A DNA stretch of 64,000 nt from Microbacterium esteraromaticum. Lineage in GTDB: Bacteria > Actinomycetota > Actinomycetes > Actinomycetales > Microbacteriaceae. The notes under the pieces are model-generated. The model searched no databases. It was not told the origin of the DNA and was given only the letters and a program-made list of their open reading frames with translations. The position numbers and the translations under genes were made by a program. The stretch is taken from the NCBI RefSeq assembly GCF_028747645.1, contig NZ_CP118100.1, forward strand, positions 930,001 to 994,000, read 5' to 3'. The first letter of the stretch is position 1. Each line of letters begins with the position of its first letter. This document shows positions 1 through 8,352 of the stretch, piece by piece.

Positions 1-239
1 CGGGGCACGAGGTGGTGCGACTTCGACTTGGTGACGTCGACGCCGTCGAACACGATCTTGCCGGCCGACGGCTTGACCACACCGGCGATCGCATTGATGA
101 CCGATGACTTGCCGGCGCCGTTGGCACCGACGAGCGTGACCAGCGACCCAGGCGCGACGTCGAACGAGATGCCGCGGACGGCGTGCACGCGCCCGTACGA
201 CACCGACAGGTCGGTGACACTCAGCAGCGGATCAGTCAT
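1..239 (-). CDS. livF: Branched-chain amino acid ABC transporter ATP-binding protein LivF (3' end cut by window edge)
   Basis: The reading frame starts with ATG at 239 and runs off the left edge, so only about the first 79 residues are present. They contain the N-terminal ABC ATPase strand and a Walker A motif (GANGAGKSS). The order livK-livH-livMG-livF and the 8-base overlap with the upstream gene identify it as the second ATPase of a LIV-type importer. LivF couples ATP hydrolysis to uptake of leucine, isoleucine, valine or a related amide or urea at the inner face of the membrane. Substrate cannot be told from this fragment. Confidence 0.9.
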   Translation of the reverse strand, partial: MTDPLLSVTDLSVSYGRVHAVRGISFDVAPGSLVTLVGANGAGKSSVINAIAGVVKPSAGKIVFDGVDVTKSKSHHLVP

Positions 240-1953
240 TGCTCTCCTCCGAACGAGCGACGGGCGTCGAGGTGTGCGGCGCGGAACTCTCGTCGGCGGC
301 GCCCAGATAGGCCTCGATCACGCGCTCGTCCGCGGCGATCTCGGCGGGCGTGCCATCAGCGAGCACCTCACCGAAGTTCAGCACGATGATGTGGTCGCAC
401 GTGTCGAGCACCATGCCGACGTTGTGCTCGATGAAGATGATCGTCAGACCATCGTCGGTGAGCGAGCGGATGAGCTCGGAAAGCCCCTCGGCTTCGACAT
501 GGTTCATGCCCGCGGCCGGTTCGTCGAGGATGAGCAGCGAAGGGTCGGCAGCCAGAGCGCGCGCGATCTCGAGCCGACGCTGGTCGCCGTAGGACAGGCC
601 CTTGGCGGTGACATCGGCCTTATCGAGCAGGCCGACGCGGCGCAGGCAGCGGGCGGCGTGCTCGAGCGCGAGACGCTCGTCGCGGCGCGCCGACGGCAGC
701 CACAGCAGACGGCGCAGGAAGGTCGGCTTCGCGACCAGGTGCGCACCGATCAGCACATTCTCGAGCGCCGTCAGCCGGTTGAACAGCTTCGAGTGCTGGA
801 ACGTGCGGGTGACACCCGCAGCCGCGATCTTGTGTACTGGCGTGCGCCCGATCGGCACGCCCAGCACCGTCGCCGAACCCGACGACGGCGGGGTCAGGCC
901 GCTGATCATGTTCACCAGCGTGGTCTTGCCCGCACCGTTGGGGCCGATCAGACCGACCACGTCTCCACTGCGCACGGTGAGGTCGACACCGCGCACGGCG
1001 TGCACGCCGCCGTACTCCTTCGACAACCCCTTCAGCTCGGCGATGACCTCGCCCTTGGCAGGGTGCATGCGGCCGACGAACGGCTCGCCGCTGTCGAGCG
1101 TCGACACATCGATCCGCTGCTTGCGACGGGGGATGAGGCTGGCGATACCGCCCGGCAGGTACAGGATGACCAGCAGCAGCAGCAGGCTCGAGATGAACGG
1201 GCGGATCCACCCCGCCTCGATACCGATCACCCGCTGCAGCTCGGGCAGCAGCGTCTGGAAGCCGCTGCCGAGGATCGGGCCCAGGAAGTTGGCGGTGCCG
1301 CCGACCACGGCAGTGACCAGGCCGTCGATCGCCTTCTCGAACGCGAAATCCTCGGGGGCGATCAGTCGCAGGTAGTACGCCCACATCACGCCGTACAGAC
1401 CGGCGATGACGCCGGCCGCGACGAATGCGCTCAGCCGGTGCCCGCCGACGTTGATGCCGATCGAGCGCGCGGCAAGCTCATCCTCGCGGATCGCGTCCAG
1501 CGCCCGGCCATAGCGCGAACGCGCCTGCCGCCAGAACCAGTACGCGACCACCAGCAGGATGATCCACGCGGCCACCGGGTTCATGATCTTGGGCACCGGC
1601 ATGCCCTGAGCGCCGCCGGTCCATTCGGCGTTGAGCAGGAAGATGCGGATGGCCTCGGCCGCGCCGAGCGTGGCGATCGCCAGAAAGACACCGCGCAGGC
1701 GCATGGTGGGAAGCCCGAGGACGACGGCAGCGGCAGCACCGACCAGCATGCCGACGGTGATCGCGAACAGCAGGGTGGGGATCGGCCCCCACACCGTCGG
1801 CGCCGGCGTGATCGCCGCCGCGGTGAAGGCGGCCAGCCCCGCGAACCCGGCCTGCGCCAGGCTCAGCTGGCCGGCGATGAGCACCGCGTAGAACGAGAAC
1901 GCGAAGACCCCGTTGAGCGCGATGAAGACGAGCGTGGACTCGGTGAACAGCAT
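232..1953 (-). CDS. Fused branched-chain amino acid ABC transporter permease/ATPase (LivM-LivG)
   Basis: This 573-residue protein joins two subunits that are usually separate. Residues about 1-290 form a LivM-type permease with multiple hydrophobic segments. A linker of some 20-30 residues follows, and the rest is a LivG-type ATPase with Walker A GPNGAGKTT, signature LSYGDQRR and Walker B LLILDEPAAG. It would pair with LivH in the membrane and LivF in the cytoplasm. The start ATG overlaps the livH stop by one base (TGATG), which indicates translational coupling. There is no stop or frameshift between the halves, so the fusion is real in this sequence. Such fusions are known in some actinobacteria, but the separate arrangement is more usual. 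Confidence 0.93.
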   Translation of the reverse strand: MLFTESTLVFIALNGVFAFSFYAVLIAGQLSLAQAGFAGLAAFTAAAITPAPTVWGPIPTLLFAITVGMLVGAAAAVVLGLPTMRLRGVFLAIATLGAAEAIRIFLLNAEWTGGAQGMPVPKIMNPVAAWIILLVVAYWFWRQARSRYGRALDAIREDELAARSIGINVGGHRLSAFVAAGVIAGLYGVMWAYYLRLIAPEDFAFEKAIDGLVTAVVGGTANFLGPILGSGFQTLLPELQRVIGIEAGWIRPFISSLLLLLVILYLPGGIASLIPRRKQRIDVSTLDSGEPFVGRMHPAKGEVIAELKGLSKEYGGVHAVRGVDLTVRSGDVVGLIGPNGAGKTTLVNMISGLTPPSSGSATVLGVPIGRTPVHKIAAAGVTRTFQHSKLFNRLTALENVLIGAHLVAKPTFLRRLLWLPSARRDERLALEHAARCLRRVGLLDKADVTAKGLSYGDQRRLEIARALAADPSLLILDEPAAGMNHVEAEGLSELIRSLTDDGLTIIFIEHNVGMVLDTCDHIIVLNFGEVLADGTPAEIAADERVIEAYLGAADESSAPHTSTPVARSEESND

Positions 1954-2831
1954 CAGACCTCACGCACCTTCCGCTTGCCGAACAGGCCCTGCGGACGCAC
2001 CAGCAGGATGAGGAACAGCAGGGCGAAGGCGATCAGATCTCGCCAGCTCGAGCCGACGTACTGGATCGCGAAGACCTCGGCGACGCCGAGGATCAGACCG
2101 CCCACGAGTGCGCCGGGCAAGGACCCCATGCCGCCGACGATGATCACCGCCAAGCCCTTCAACTCGATCGCGGTGCCCATACCCAGTTGGGCGCTGTTCA
2201 CACTGAGCGCGAACAGCACACCCGCCACCGCACCCAGTGCCGTCGAGATCGCGAACGTCGTCGCCGTCACCCGGTCGACGTTCACGCCGAGAACCCGGGC
2301 GGCGCCCGGGTTCTCGGCGACCGCGCGCATGGAACGCCCCAGAGAGGAGCGCCCCACCAGCACGGTCAGCCCGATCATCAGTCCCAGCGAGACCGCGACG
2401 ATCACGATCTGCAGCACGCTGGCGGTCACGCCGGCACCGAAGTCGATCGTCTCGGCCGGCACGGTGTCAGCAGGGAACCGGCGCGTGTTCGGGCCGAACA
2501 CCGCCTGCAGCAGCGCGATGAGCATGCCACCGACCGCGATCGACGAGATCAGACCGGCGAAGTGCGCGTCGGGGCGATCCTTCAGCGGCCGGAACGCGAT
2601 GCGCTCGATCAGAAGGCCCAGGAGCGCGCCGAAAGCGAACACGATCACCAGGACCAGGGCGATGGGCATGTCGAACGACTCGGTCAGCCAGATGCCGAAG
2701 AACGCCGAAGCGGCGAACGCGGCCGGGTGAGCCAGATTGAGTCGGTCGAGGATCCCGAACACCAACGTGAAACCGATGGCGAACAGGGCGTATATCGACC
2801 CGAGGAACAGGCCGTTCAACAACTGCTGCAT
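1953..2831 (-). CDS. livH: Branched-chain amino acid ABC transporter permease LivH
   Basis: The 292-residue protein is almost entirely hydrophobic helices and begins MQQLLNGLFLGSIYALFAIG, typical of LivH permeases. It carries the inner-membrane permease motif region (ALGAVAGVLFAL...GMGSLPGALVGG). It forms the translocation pore together with the LivM half of the downstream fusion protein. It lies 25 bases downstream of livK and overlaps the next gene by one base, so the four lines of the importer form one transcription unit on the minus strand. Confidence 0.93.
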   Translation of the reverse strand: MQQLLNGLFLGSIYALFAIGFTLVFGILDRLNLAHPAAFAASAFFGIWLTESFDMPIALVLVIVFAFGALLGLLIERIAFRPLKDRPDAHFAGLISSIAVGGMLIALLQAVFGPNTRRFPADTVPAETIDFGAGVTASVLQIVIVAVSLGLMIGLTVLVGRSSLGRSMRAVAENPGAARVLGVNVDRVTATTFAISTALGAVAGVLFALSVNSAQLGMGTAIELKGLAVIIVGGMGSLPGALVGGLILGVAEVFAIQYVGSSWRDLIAFALLFLILLVRPQGLFGKRKVREV

Positions 2832-2856
2832 GGGGAGTCTCTCTGCGTTGCGGCGA

Positions 2857-4029
2857 TCAGTTCAGGACGGTGAACTTGCCGTCCTTCACGATCTGCACGA
2901 CGGCCGGGTGCTCGGCGTCGCGGTCGCTGTTGATGCTGATCGCGCCGAGCGGCGTCGCCAGGTCGGTCACCTGGGTCAGGCCCGACTGCACGTCGGAACG
3001 CTCGCCCGAGCAGTTGGTGCGCACGGCGTGGTCGATGACCAGCAGCCCCGAGTACGCCTGCGCGGCGAACTGGTCGGGAGCCGAACCGAACTTCTCTTCG
3101 AAGTCGGCCATGAAAGCGGTGTTCTCGGGGCTGTCCGACGCGGAGTTCCACGCGGCACCCACGATGACGCCCTCGGCGGCCTCGCCGGCATCGGCCATCA
3201 GCTGCGGGTTGTTGAAGCCGTTGCCGCCGATGATCGGCTGGTCGATGCCCAGCTCGCGCGCCTGAGTCACCAGCGGGATGGCCGCCTCGATCAGGGCCGA
3301 GACGACGATGGCATCCGGGTTCTGCTGCTTCGCGGCCGTCAGCAGACTGCGGAAGTCGGTGTCCTTGACCGAGAACGTGAGCGTGTCGAGCACCTCGACG
3401 CCCTCGTCATCCAGCGCCGACTGCATGACCTCGACGCCCGACTCGGTGAACGCGTCGTCGTTGCTGTACATCACGACGACCTTCTCAAGGCCCAGGTTCT
3501 GCTTGGCGGCGGCGATCGTCTGCGGGATCACCTGAGCCTCGGTGAGCGAGTCGCGGAAGACGAAGTCACCCTGTGCGGTGATGCCCGTGGCGGTGTTCGA
3601 GATCGCGAGCACGGGAACGCCGGACTCCTGCGCGATGGGCTGCGCCTGGAACGCCGTGTTCGACAGGGTCGGGCCGATGATGGCGCTCGATCCCGCCGAG
3701 ACGAAGCCCTCGAAGACGCTGATGGCCTGGCGCGGGTCGGTGCCGTCGTCCTCGACGGTGAGATCGTATGCGACGCCGTCCTTCTCGTTGAGGTGCTCCA
3801 GCGCGAGTTCGAGACCCATCTGCTGCGACTCGCCGTAGCTCGCCGCCCCACCGGTCAGGCTGAGCGCAGCACCCACGGGGACGGTCGCATCGATGACGCA
3901 GCTGTCACCGCTGCCCGAGCCCTTCAGACCCTCGGCCGATGCGCCGCTGCCGGTGTCGCTGCTACTGCAGCCGGCGAGCACCAGAACGGAAGCGGACAGG
4001 AAGACAGCAGAACTGAGCAGCTTGCGCAT
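2857..4029 (-). CDS. Branched-chain amino acid ABC transporter substrate-binding lipoprotein
   Basis: The 390-residue protein has a lipoprotein signal peptide with lipobox LVLAGC (lipidated Cys21), then a Ser/Gly-rich linker and a periplasmic-binding-protein type 1 fold (DPRQAISVFEGFVSAGSSAIIG region). It is an extracellular receptor of the LivK/Leu-Ile-Val class that delivers substrate to LivH and LivM. It is first in the operon. Substrate specificity (branched-chain amino acid, amide, urea or another compound) cannot be read from the sequence, so I give no symbol. Confidence 0.9.
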   Translation of the reverse strand: MRKLLSSAVFLSASVLVLAGCSSSDTGSGASAEGLKGSGSGDSCVIDATVPVGAALSLTGGAASYGESQQMGLELALEHLNEKDGVAYDLTVEDDGTDPRQAISVFEGFVSAGSSAIIGPTLSNTAFQAQPIAQESGVPVLAISNTATGITAQGDFVFRDSLTEAQVIPQTIAAAKQNLGLEKVVVMYSNDDAFTESGVEVMQSALDDEGVEVLDTLTFSVKDTDFRSLLTAAKQQNPDAIVVSALIEAAIPLVTQARELGIDQPIIGGNGFNNPQLMADAGEAAEGVIVGAAWNSASDSPENTAFMADFEEKFGSAPDQFAAQAYSGLLVIDHAVRTNCSGERSDVQSGLTQVTDLATPLGAISINSDRDAEHPAVVQIVKDGKFTVLN

Positions 4030-4213
4030 GGGAATTCCAATCAGCGAGGCACACGGATTGCAGGGGAGTTCGCCGAAGGGGGCGAGTACAAGACGTTGTG
4101 CTCACCGGGCGCGCGCGTCAGCCTCATCGATGCGCGCGAAATCGGCGTTGGATCGAGCCTAGTGGGGGTCACGGCCACCGGATGCCACACGACACGGATG
4201 TTACCGAGGCATA

Positions 4214-4252
4214 GCTGTAGCCCCGGAGCGTCGGGCGCTCCGGGGCTACAGC
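4214..4252 (-). terminator. Intrinsic terminator-like hairpin after the 4264-4620 gene
   Basis: Perfect 17-bp arms (GCTGTAGCCCCGGAGCG and its complement) surround a 5-base loop. The hairpin starts 12 bases beyond the stop of the minus-strand membrane protein gene. There is no clear U-tract, as is common in high-G+C actinobacteria. The 234-base gap 4030-4263 otherwise holds the upstream region of the livK-type gene, in which I see no clear operator. Confidence 0.7.
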
Positions 4253-4263
4253 CGCTCAGCGGA

Positions 4264-4620
4264 TCACCAGAGGACGGCGAGTCCCGCGTTCGTCAGCGTC
4301 AGGATGCCGATGCCCCAGAACAGAGCGGGCGGAACCGCGCCGTGCTTCTTCTGGCGCGCCTGGCCGATGCCCAGGAACGCGCCGATGACCAGCAGGATGA
4401 CCAGCTTGACGCCGATCTTCATGTGGTTGAGCTCGGCGCCTTCGGGCATACCCCAGGGGGCGGCGAGAGCGAGCCCCGCCACAGCCGCGATCGAGATGCC
4501 GATGTGCATCAGACGGGTCACTTCGCGCTTGCCGCCGAAGGCCTGCACGGCCCAGGCGCCGAACAGCACGGCGAAACCGATCAGGTGGATGAATACAACG
4601 ATGTGCCGCAGGGTCTCCAT
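4264..4620 (-). CDS. Small integral membrane protein of unknown function
   Basis: The 118-residue protein has three or four hydrophobic helices (about residues 5-27, 40-55, 70-86 and 100-117) and short loops. I do not recognise a functional family with certainty; similar proteins are annotated only as integral membrane proteins. The ATG at 4618-4620 is six bases downstream of TACTCT on the minus strand, which fits a leaderless transcript. It lies just downstream of ribH (ends 4674) on the same strand but probably has its own promoter. Confidence 0.8.
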   Translation of the reverse strand: METLRHIVVFIHLIGFAVLFGAWAVQAFGGKREVTRLMHIGISIAAVAGLALAAPWGMPEGAELNHMKIGVKLVILLVIGAFLGIGQARQKKHGAVPPALFWGIGILTLTNAGLAVLW

Positions 4621-4673
4621 GACCCCAGAGTAGCCATCCGCGAAAGAGAGTGGGATCTGCTACGCGGCGCGTA

Positions 4674-5147
4674 TCAGCCGCGCAGCTCCCGCACCACCAG
4701 AGCAGTGCGCACGGCAGCATCCGCGGCCTCGGCGCCCTTGTCCTCCTTCGAGCCTTCCAGTCCCGCCCGGTCGAGGCCCTGCTGCTCGTCGTCCAGGGTG
4801 AGCAGTCCGAAGCCGACCGGCTTGCCGGCATCCAGCGATACCCGGTTCAGTCCATCGGTGGCTGCCGCCGAGACGTACTCGAAGTGCGGGGTGCCACCGC
4901 GGATGATCACGCCGAGCGCGACGACGGCATCCGCACCACCGGCGAAGGCGGCCTGCGCGGCGACTGCGAGCTCGAACGAGCCCGGCACGCGCACCAGTGA
5001 GTGCTCGGCTCCGGCGGCATCCAGCACGCGCTGGGCTCCGGCGATCAGGCCGTTCGAGATCGTCTCGTGCCAGGTGCCGGCGATCACGACGATGCGAAGA
5101 CCGCTTCCGTCGATGGGTGCGGCGGCGGGGGCTCCGGCGTGGCTCAT
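4674..5147 (-). CDS. ribH: 6,7-dimethyl-8-ribityllumazine synthase
   Basis: The protein is 157 residues long, normal for RibH. It condenses 5-amino-6-ribitylamino-uracil with 3,4-dihydroxy-2-butanone 4-phosphate to lumazine. Family motifs visible are the N-terminal strand IVVIAGTWHE, the phosphate-binding GVIIRGGTPHFEYV and PVGFGLLTLDDEQQ. RibH normally assembles as pentamers or icosahedral capsids in the cytoplasm. Its start overlaps the ribBA stop by 4 bases (ATGA), so it is the last gene of the translationally coupled rib operon. Confidence 0.96.
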   Translation of the reverse strand: MSHAGAPAAAPIDGSGLRIVVIAGTWHETISNGLIAGAQRVLDAAGAEHSLVRVPGSFELAVAAQAAFAGGADAVVALGVIIRGGTPHFEYVSAAATDGLNRVSLDAGKPVGFGLLTLDDEQQGLDRAGLEGSKEDKGAEAADAAVRTALVVRELRG

Positions 5148-6412
5148 GCGTGGTCCTTTCCCTGCGCGAGCGCCTCGGCCAGCTCGGCTTCGCCGATGAT
5201 GTGGCCCATGCGGTCGCGCTTGGTCTCGAGGTACTGGTGGTTGTTGGGGCCGACTCCGACGATCAGCGGCACCTGCTCGACGATATCGAGTCCGAGCTCG
5301 CGCAGCTTGTTCACCTTGTCGCTGTTGTTGGTCAGCAGACGCACACGCGAGACACCGAGGTCGGTGAGGATGCCGGCGGCTGCCGCGTAGTCGCGGGCGT
5401 CGGCCGGCAGACCGAGCGCGAGATTGGCGTCGACCGTGTCGAGGCCCTCCTCCTGCAGGCTGTAGGCGCGCAGCTTGTTGATCAGCCCGATGCCGCGGCC
5501 CTCATGACCGCGCATGTAGATGACCACACCGCCCTCGTCGTCGATGCGATCGAGCGCCGACTGCAGCTGCGGGCCGCACTCGCACTTCAACGAACCGAAC
5601 GCCTCACCCGACAGGCACTCCGAATGCACTCGCACCAGAGCCGTCTCACTGAGCGTGCCCGAGACGATCGCGAGGTGATCGGTGCCCGTGACGCGGTCCT
5701 TGTACGCGAGCATGCGGAACGTGCCGTGCGCGGTGGGCACGGTGGCGTCAGCGCGCAGGCTCACCCGACGGTGCGGGGTGTGCGGCGCGTGTGCGTCACG
5801 CGGCTCGTGCTCGTCGAGGTACGCGATCATCTGCTCGATCGTGATCACCGGAACATTGTCGCGAGCACCGAGCTCGAGCAGACTGGGCAGGCGCATCATG
5901 CTGCCGTCCTCATCGACGACCTCGGCGATCGCCCCGACCGGGTGCAACCCCGCCAGGCGCATCAGTTCGACGGCTGCCTCGGTGTGTCCGGCGCGTTCGC
6001 GCACGCCACCATCGACCGCACGCAGCGGCAGGATGTGGCCCGGGCGAATAAGGCTCGTGGCGGTCGACTGGGGGTTGGCCAGCACGTTCAGGGTGAGTGC
6101 GCGATCGTGCGCGCTGATTCCGGTGGTCACGCCTTCGGCGGCATCCACGCTGACCGTGTACGCCGTCGACCGGGCATCTTCATTGGCCTCGACCATCGGC
6201 GGCAGGTTCAGGTGATCGGCGAGGTCGGCCGGCATCGGCGCGCAGATCAGTCCCGACGTCCAGCGCACCATCCACGCCATCACCTCGGGGGTGGCGAGCT
6301 CGGCCGAGATGATGATGTCGCCCTCGTTCTCGCGGTTCTCGTCGTCGGCGACGATCACCGGGCGGCCCGCGCGCAGCGCGTCGAGCGCGTCGGAGATGGG
6401 GGAAAGGCTCAT
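5144..6412 (-). CDS. ribBA: Bifunctional 3,4-dihydroxy-2-butanone 4-phosphate synthase / GTP cyclohydrolase II
   Basis: The 422-residue protein has an N-terminal DHBP synthase domain (acidic metal-binding DDENRENEGD near residue 30) and a C-terminal GTP cyclohydrolase II domain. The latter has the zinc cluster CLSGEAFGSLKCECG and GHEGRGIGL. It supplies both precursors of riboflavin, from ribulose 5-phosphate and GTP. The frame is open well upstream, but ATG 6410-6412 (MSLSPISDALDAL) gives the family N-terminus and overlaps the ribE stop by 4 bases, so I chose it. Regulation is through the upstream FMN riboswitch. Confidence 0.96.
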   Translation of the reverse strand: MSLSPISDALDALRAGRPVIVADDENRENEGDIIISAELATPEVMAWMVRWTSGLICAPMPADLADHLNLPPMVEANEDARSTAYTVSVDAAEGVTTGISAHDRALTLNVLANPQSTATSLIRPGHILPLRAVDGGVRERAGHTEAAVELMRLAGLHPVGAIAEVVDEDGSMMRLPSLLELGARDNVPVITIEQMIAYLDEHEPRDAHAPHTPHRRVSLRADATVPTAHGTFRMLAYKDRVTGTDHLAIVSGTLSETALVRVHSECLSGEAFGSLKCECGPQLQSALDRIDDEGGVVIYMRGHEGRGIGLINKLRAYSLQEEGLDTVDANLALGLPADARDYAAAAGILTDLGVSRVRLLTNNSDKVNKLRELGLDIVEQVPLIVGVGPNNHQYLETKRDRMGHIIGEAELAEALAQGKDHA

Positions 6413-7044
6413 CGCGAGCCTCCTTCCGGGTGGGAACGGAACGCCAGCAGGCGTTCGACGTGTCGGGCGAGGATGTCGGTCTCGAGGTTGACGGTGTCGC
6501 CCGTTTCGAGCGCGCCGAGCGTGGTGGCATCCAGCGTCTCGGGGATCAGCGACACCTCGAACCAGTGCCCGTCCACGGCGGTCGAGGGCTCGCTCACGGC
6601 GCTCACGGTGAGCGACGTGCCGGCCACGCCGATTGACCCCTTGTCGACCACCAGCGGTGCGAGCTCGGCGGGCAGGCTGATGCGCAGCACCCGCCACTCG
6701 GCGCCGGGACGCACCTCGACCACGGTGCCGATGCCATCAACGTGTCCCTGCACGATGTGTCCGCCCAGACGCGCACCCACCGGCATCGCCTTCTCGATGT
6801 TCACCCGGGTGCCGACCTGCGCGTCAGCGATCGCCGACACGTCGAGCGTCTGCCGCATCACATCGGCGTCGAACGTGTCTGCGGTCGAGCCGACGACAGT
6901 CAAGCACACGCCGCTCACCGCGATGGACTCGCCATGGACGGCATCCGATGCGGTCTTGGGAGCGCGGACGGTGAGACGCCAACCGTCGCCCGAGGGCGCG
7001 ATCGCGGCGATCTCGCCGATCTCTTCGATGATTCCGGTGAACAT
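6409..7044 (-). CDS. ribE: Riboflavin synthase alpha chain
   Basis: The 211-residue protein starts with the classic MFTGIIEEIG and contains two lumazine-binding repeats (the second begins near GHIVQGHVDGIG). It dismutates two lumazine molecules to riboflavin and the pyrimidine that RibH reuses. The frame is open 29 codons further upstream, but that part lies within ribD and lacks the family N-terminus. ATG 7042-7044 shares one base with the ribD stop. Third-from-last gene of the rib operon. Confidence 0.96.
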   Translation of the reverse strand: MFTGIIEEIGEIAAIAPSGDGWRLTVRAPKTASDAVHGESIAVSGVCLTVVGSTADTFDADVMRQTLDVSAIADAQVGTRVNIEKAMPVGARLGGHIVQGHVDGIGTVVEVRPGAEWRVLRISLPAELAPLVVDKGSIGVAGTSLTVSAVSEPSTAVDGHWFEVSLIPETLDATTLGALETGDTVNLETDILARHVERLLAFRSHPEGGSR

Positions 7045-8093
7045 CAGCTTCCTTCCGGTGGGGAGACAGAGTCGACGCGCGTGGCGACGGGACGCGCCAC
7101 GGCGAGCAGGTCGGCGCCGAGCGGAATCCACTCGTCGACCTGAAGTCGGCGGGCATCGCCGATCGTGGCGACGCCGATATCGGTGAGGGCCAGGCGATCC
7201 CCGCCCAGCAGCACCGGGGCGATGTAGGCCAGCACGGTGTCGGCCAGGCCGGCGGCGACGAACGCGCTGGCCAGCGTCGGACCGCCCTCCACGAATACGC
7301 GCTGCACGCCGCGTTCGCCGAGCGCGGCGACGACAGCGGCGACGTCGTGCGTTGCGAAGAACAGCGGGGCGTGCGGATGCCGGTGCACGGTGGCACCCGC
7401 TGGCGTCGGCCGTGTTCCGATCACGACCGGCACCGGTTGGCGGGCGTGCAGGGCATCGCCGTCGCGTGCGGTGAGCGCGGGGTCGTCCGCCAGCACGGTT
7501 CCGGTGCCGACGACGATCGCGTCGGCCGCCGCGCGGCGCCGGTGCACGTCAGCACGCGCCTCGGGCCCGGTGATCCACTGGCTGGTGCCGTCGGATGCCG
7601 CGGCCCGGCCGTCCAGGCTCTGCGCCCACTTCACCGTGACGTGCGGGCGGCCCAGCCGTTGCAGCTCCAGCCAGTCGGCGATGAGGTCGTGGGCAGCGCC
7701 GGCCTGCTCGCCCGACAGCACCTCGATACCGGCGGTGCGCAACCGTTCAGCGCCACCACTGGACTCGGCGCCGGGATCGTCGAGCGCGTAAACGACACGC
7801 GTGACCCCGGCATCGATCAGCGCCTGTGCGCACGGGCCGGTGCGACCGGTGTGGTTGCAGGGTTCGAGAGTGACCACGGCGGTGGCCCCGCGGGCGGCAT
7901 CCGCTGTCAGCTTCGAGAGCGCGTCGACTTCGGCGTGCGCCGTGCCGGCGCCGCGGTGCCAGCCCTCGGCGAGCGTCTCACCGGAGGGGGAGAGGATGAC
8001 CGCACCCACCTGCGGGTTCAGTCCGCGCGGGCCGCTCGTCGCGATCTCGAGCGCGCGGCGCATCGCGGTGCGCTCGGTCTCGGTCACTGCCAT
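7044..8093 (-). CDS. ribD: Bifunctional diaminohydroxyphosphoribosylaminopyrimidine deaminase / 5-amino-6-(5-phosphoribosylamino)uracil reductase
   Basis: The 349-residue protein has an N-terminal cytidine-deaminase-like domain with zinc ligands His53 (HAEVDAL), Cys78 and Cys87 (PCNHTGRTGPC). The C-terminal RibD reductase domain includes VFVEGGPTLASAFVAAGL. It performs the second and third steps of riboflavin synthesis. It is the first gene of the rib operon, and about 60 bases separate its start from the FMN riboswitch. Confidence 0.96.
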   Translation of the reverse strand: MAVTETERTAMRRALEIATSGPRGLNPQVGAVILSPSGETLAEGWHRGAGTAHAEVDALSKLTADAARGATAVVTLEPCNHTGRTGPCAQALIDAGVTRVVYALDDPGAESSGGAERLRTAGIEVLSGEQAGAAHDLIADWLELQRLGRPHVTVKWAQSLDGRAAASDGTSQWITGPEARADVHRRRAAADAIVVGTGTVLADDPALTARDGDALHARQPVPVVIGTRPTPAGATVHRHPHAPLFFATHDVAAVVAALGERGVQRVFVEGGPTLASAFVAAGLADTVLAYIAPVLLGGDRLALTDIGVATIGDARRLQVDEWIPLGADLLAVARPVATRVDSVSPPEGS

Positions 8094-8154
8094 CGGTCAT
8101 CCTTCTCTGGGATTCCGGGGACGGCAGCGAACGCGCACGCGCGTTGCTCGTGCT

Positions 8155-8284
8155 GCCTCTCTTCCGGACTAGCGAGCTTCGCTCGCATCACCGTCGGTTC
8201 CGGATTTTCACCGGATCGGCGCCTGTCGCCAGGCGTTCGCGGACTGTCACCGCCGGTTCGGATTCTCACCGACCCCGGAGCACG
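8155..8284 (-). ncRNA. FMN riboswitch (RFN element) of the rib operon
   Basis: Read on the minus strand, the leader contains the conserved RFN blocks in order: GGGGTCGGTGAGAATCCG, AACCGGCGGTGACAGTCCGCGA, a short variable stem, GATCCGGTGAAAATCCGGAA, CCGACGGTGATG and the closing AGTCCGGA. This matches the FMN aptamer consensus of riboflavin biosynthesis genes. It lies directly upstream of ribD and should switch off the operon when FMN is abundant. The expression platform lies at about 8094-8154. I see no strong U-tract, so control may act on ribosome access or Rho. Confidence 0.95.
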
Positions 8285-8352
8285 TTGATGCTCAGAGTCT
8301 ACTCAACGCCGCGCGTGCGATTGCATTCCCGCGAATCAACATTCCGGGGTTC

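Noticed and set aside
28..2730. 900-residue open frame on the plus strand
   Set aside because: It is antisense to the liv genes, has Arg/Ala/Asp-rich low-complexity composition and no family motif. High G+C produces such frames.
2737..5199. 820-residue open frame on the plus strand
   Set aside because: Antisense to the livK-type gene, the small membrane protein and ribH, without recognisable domains.
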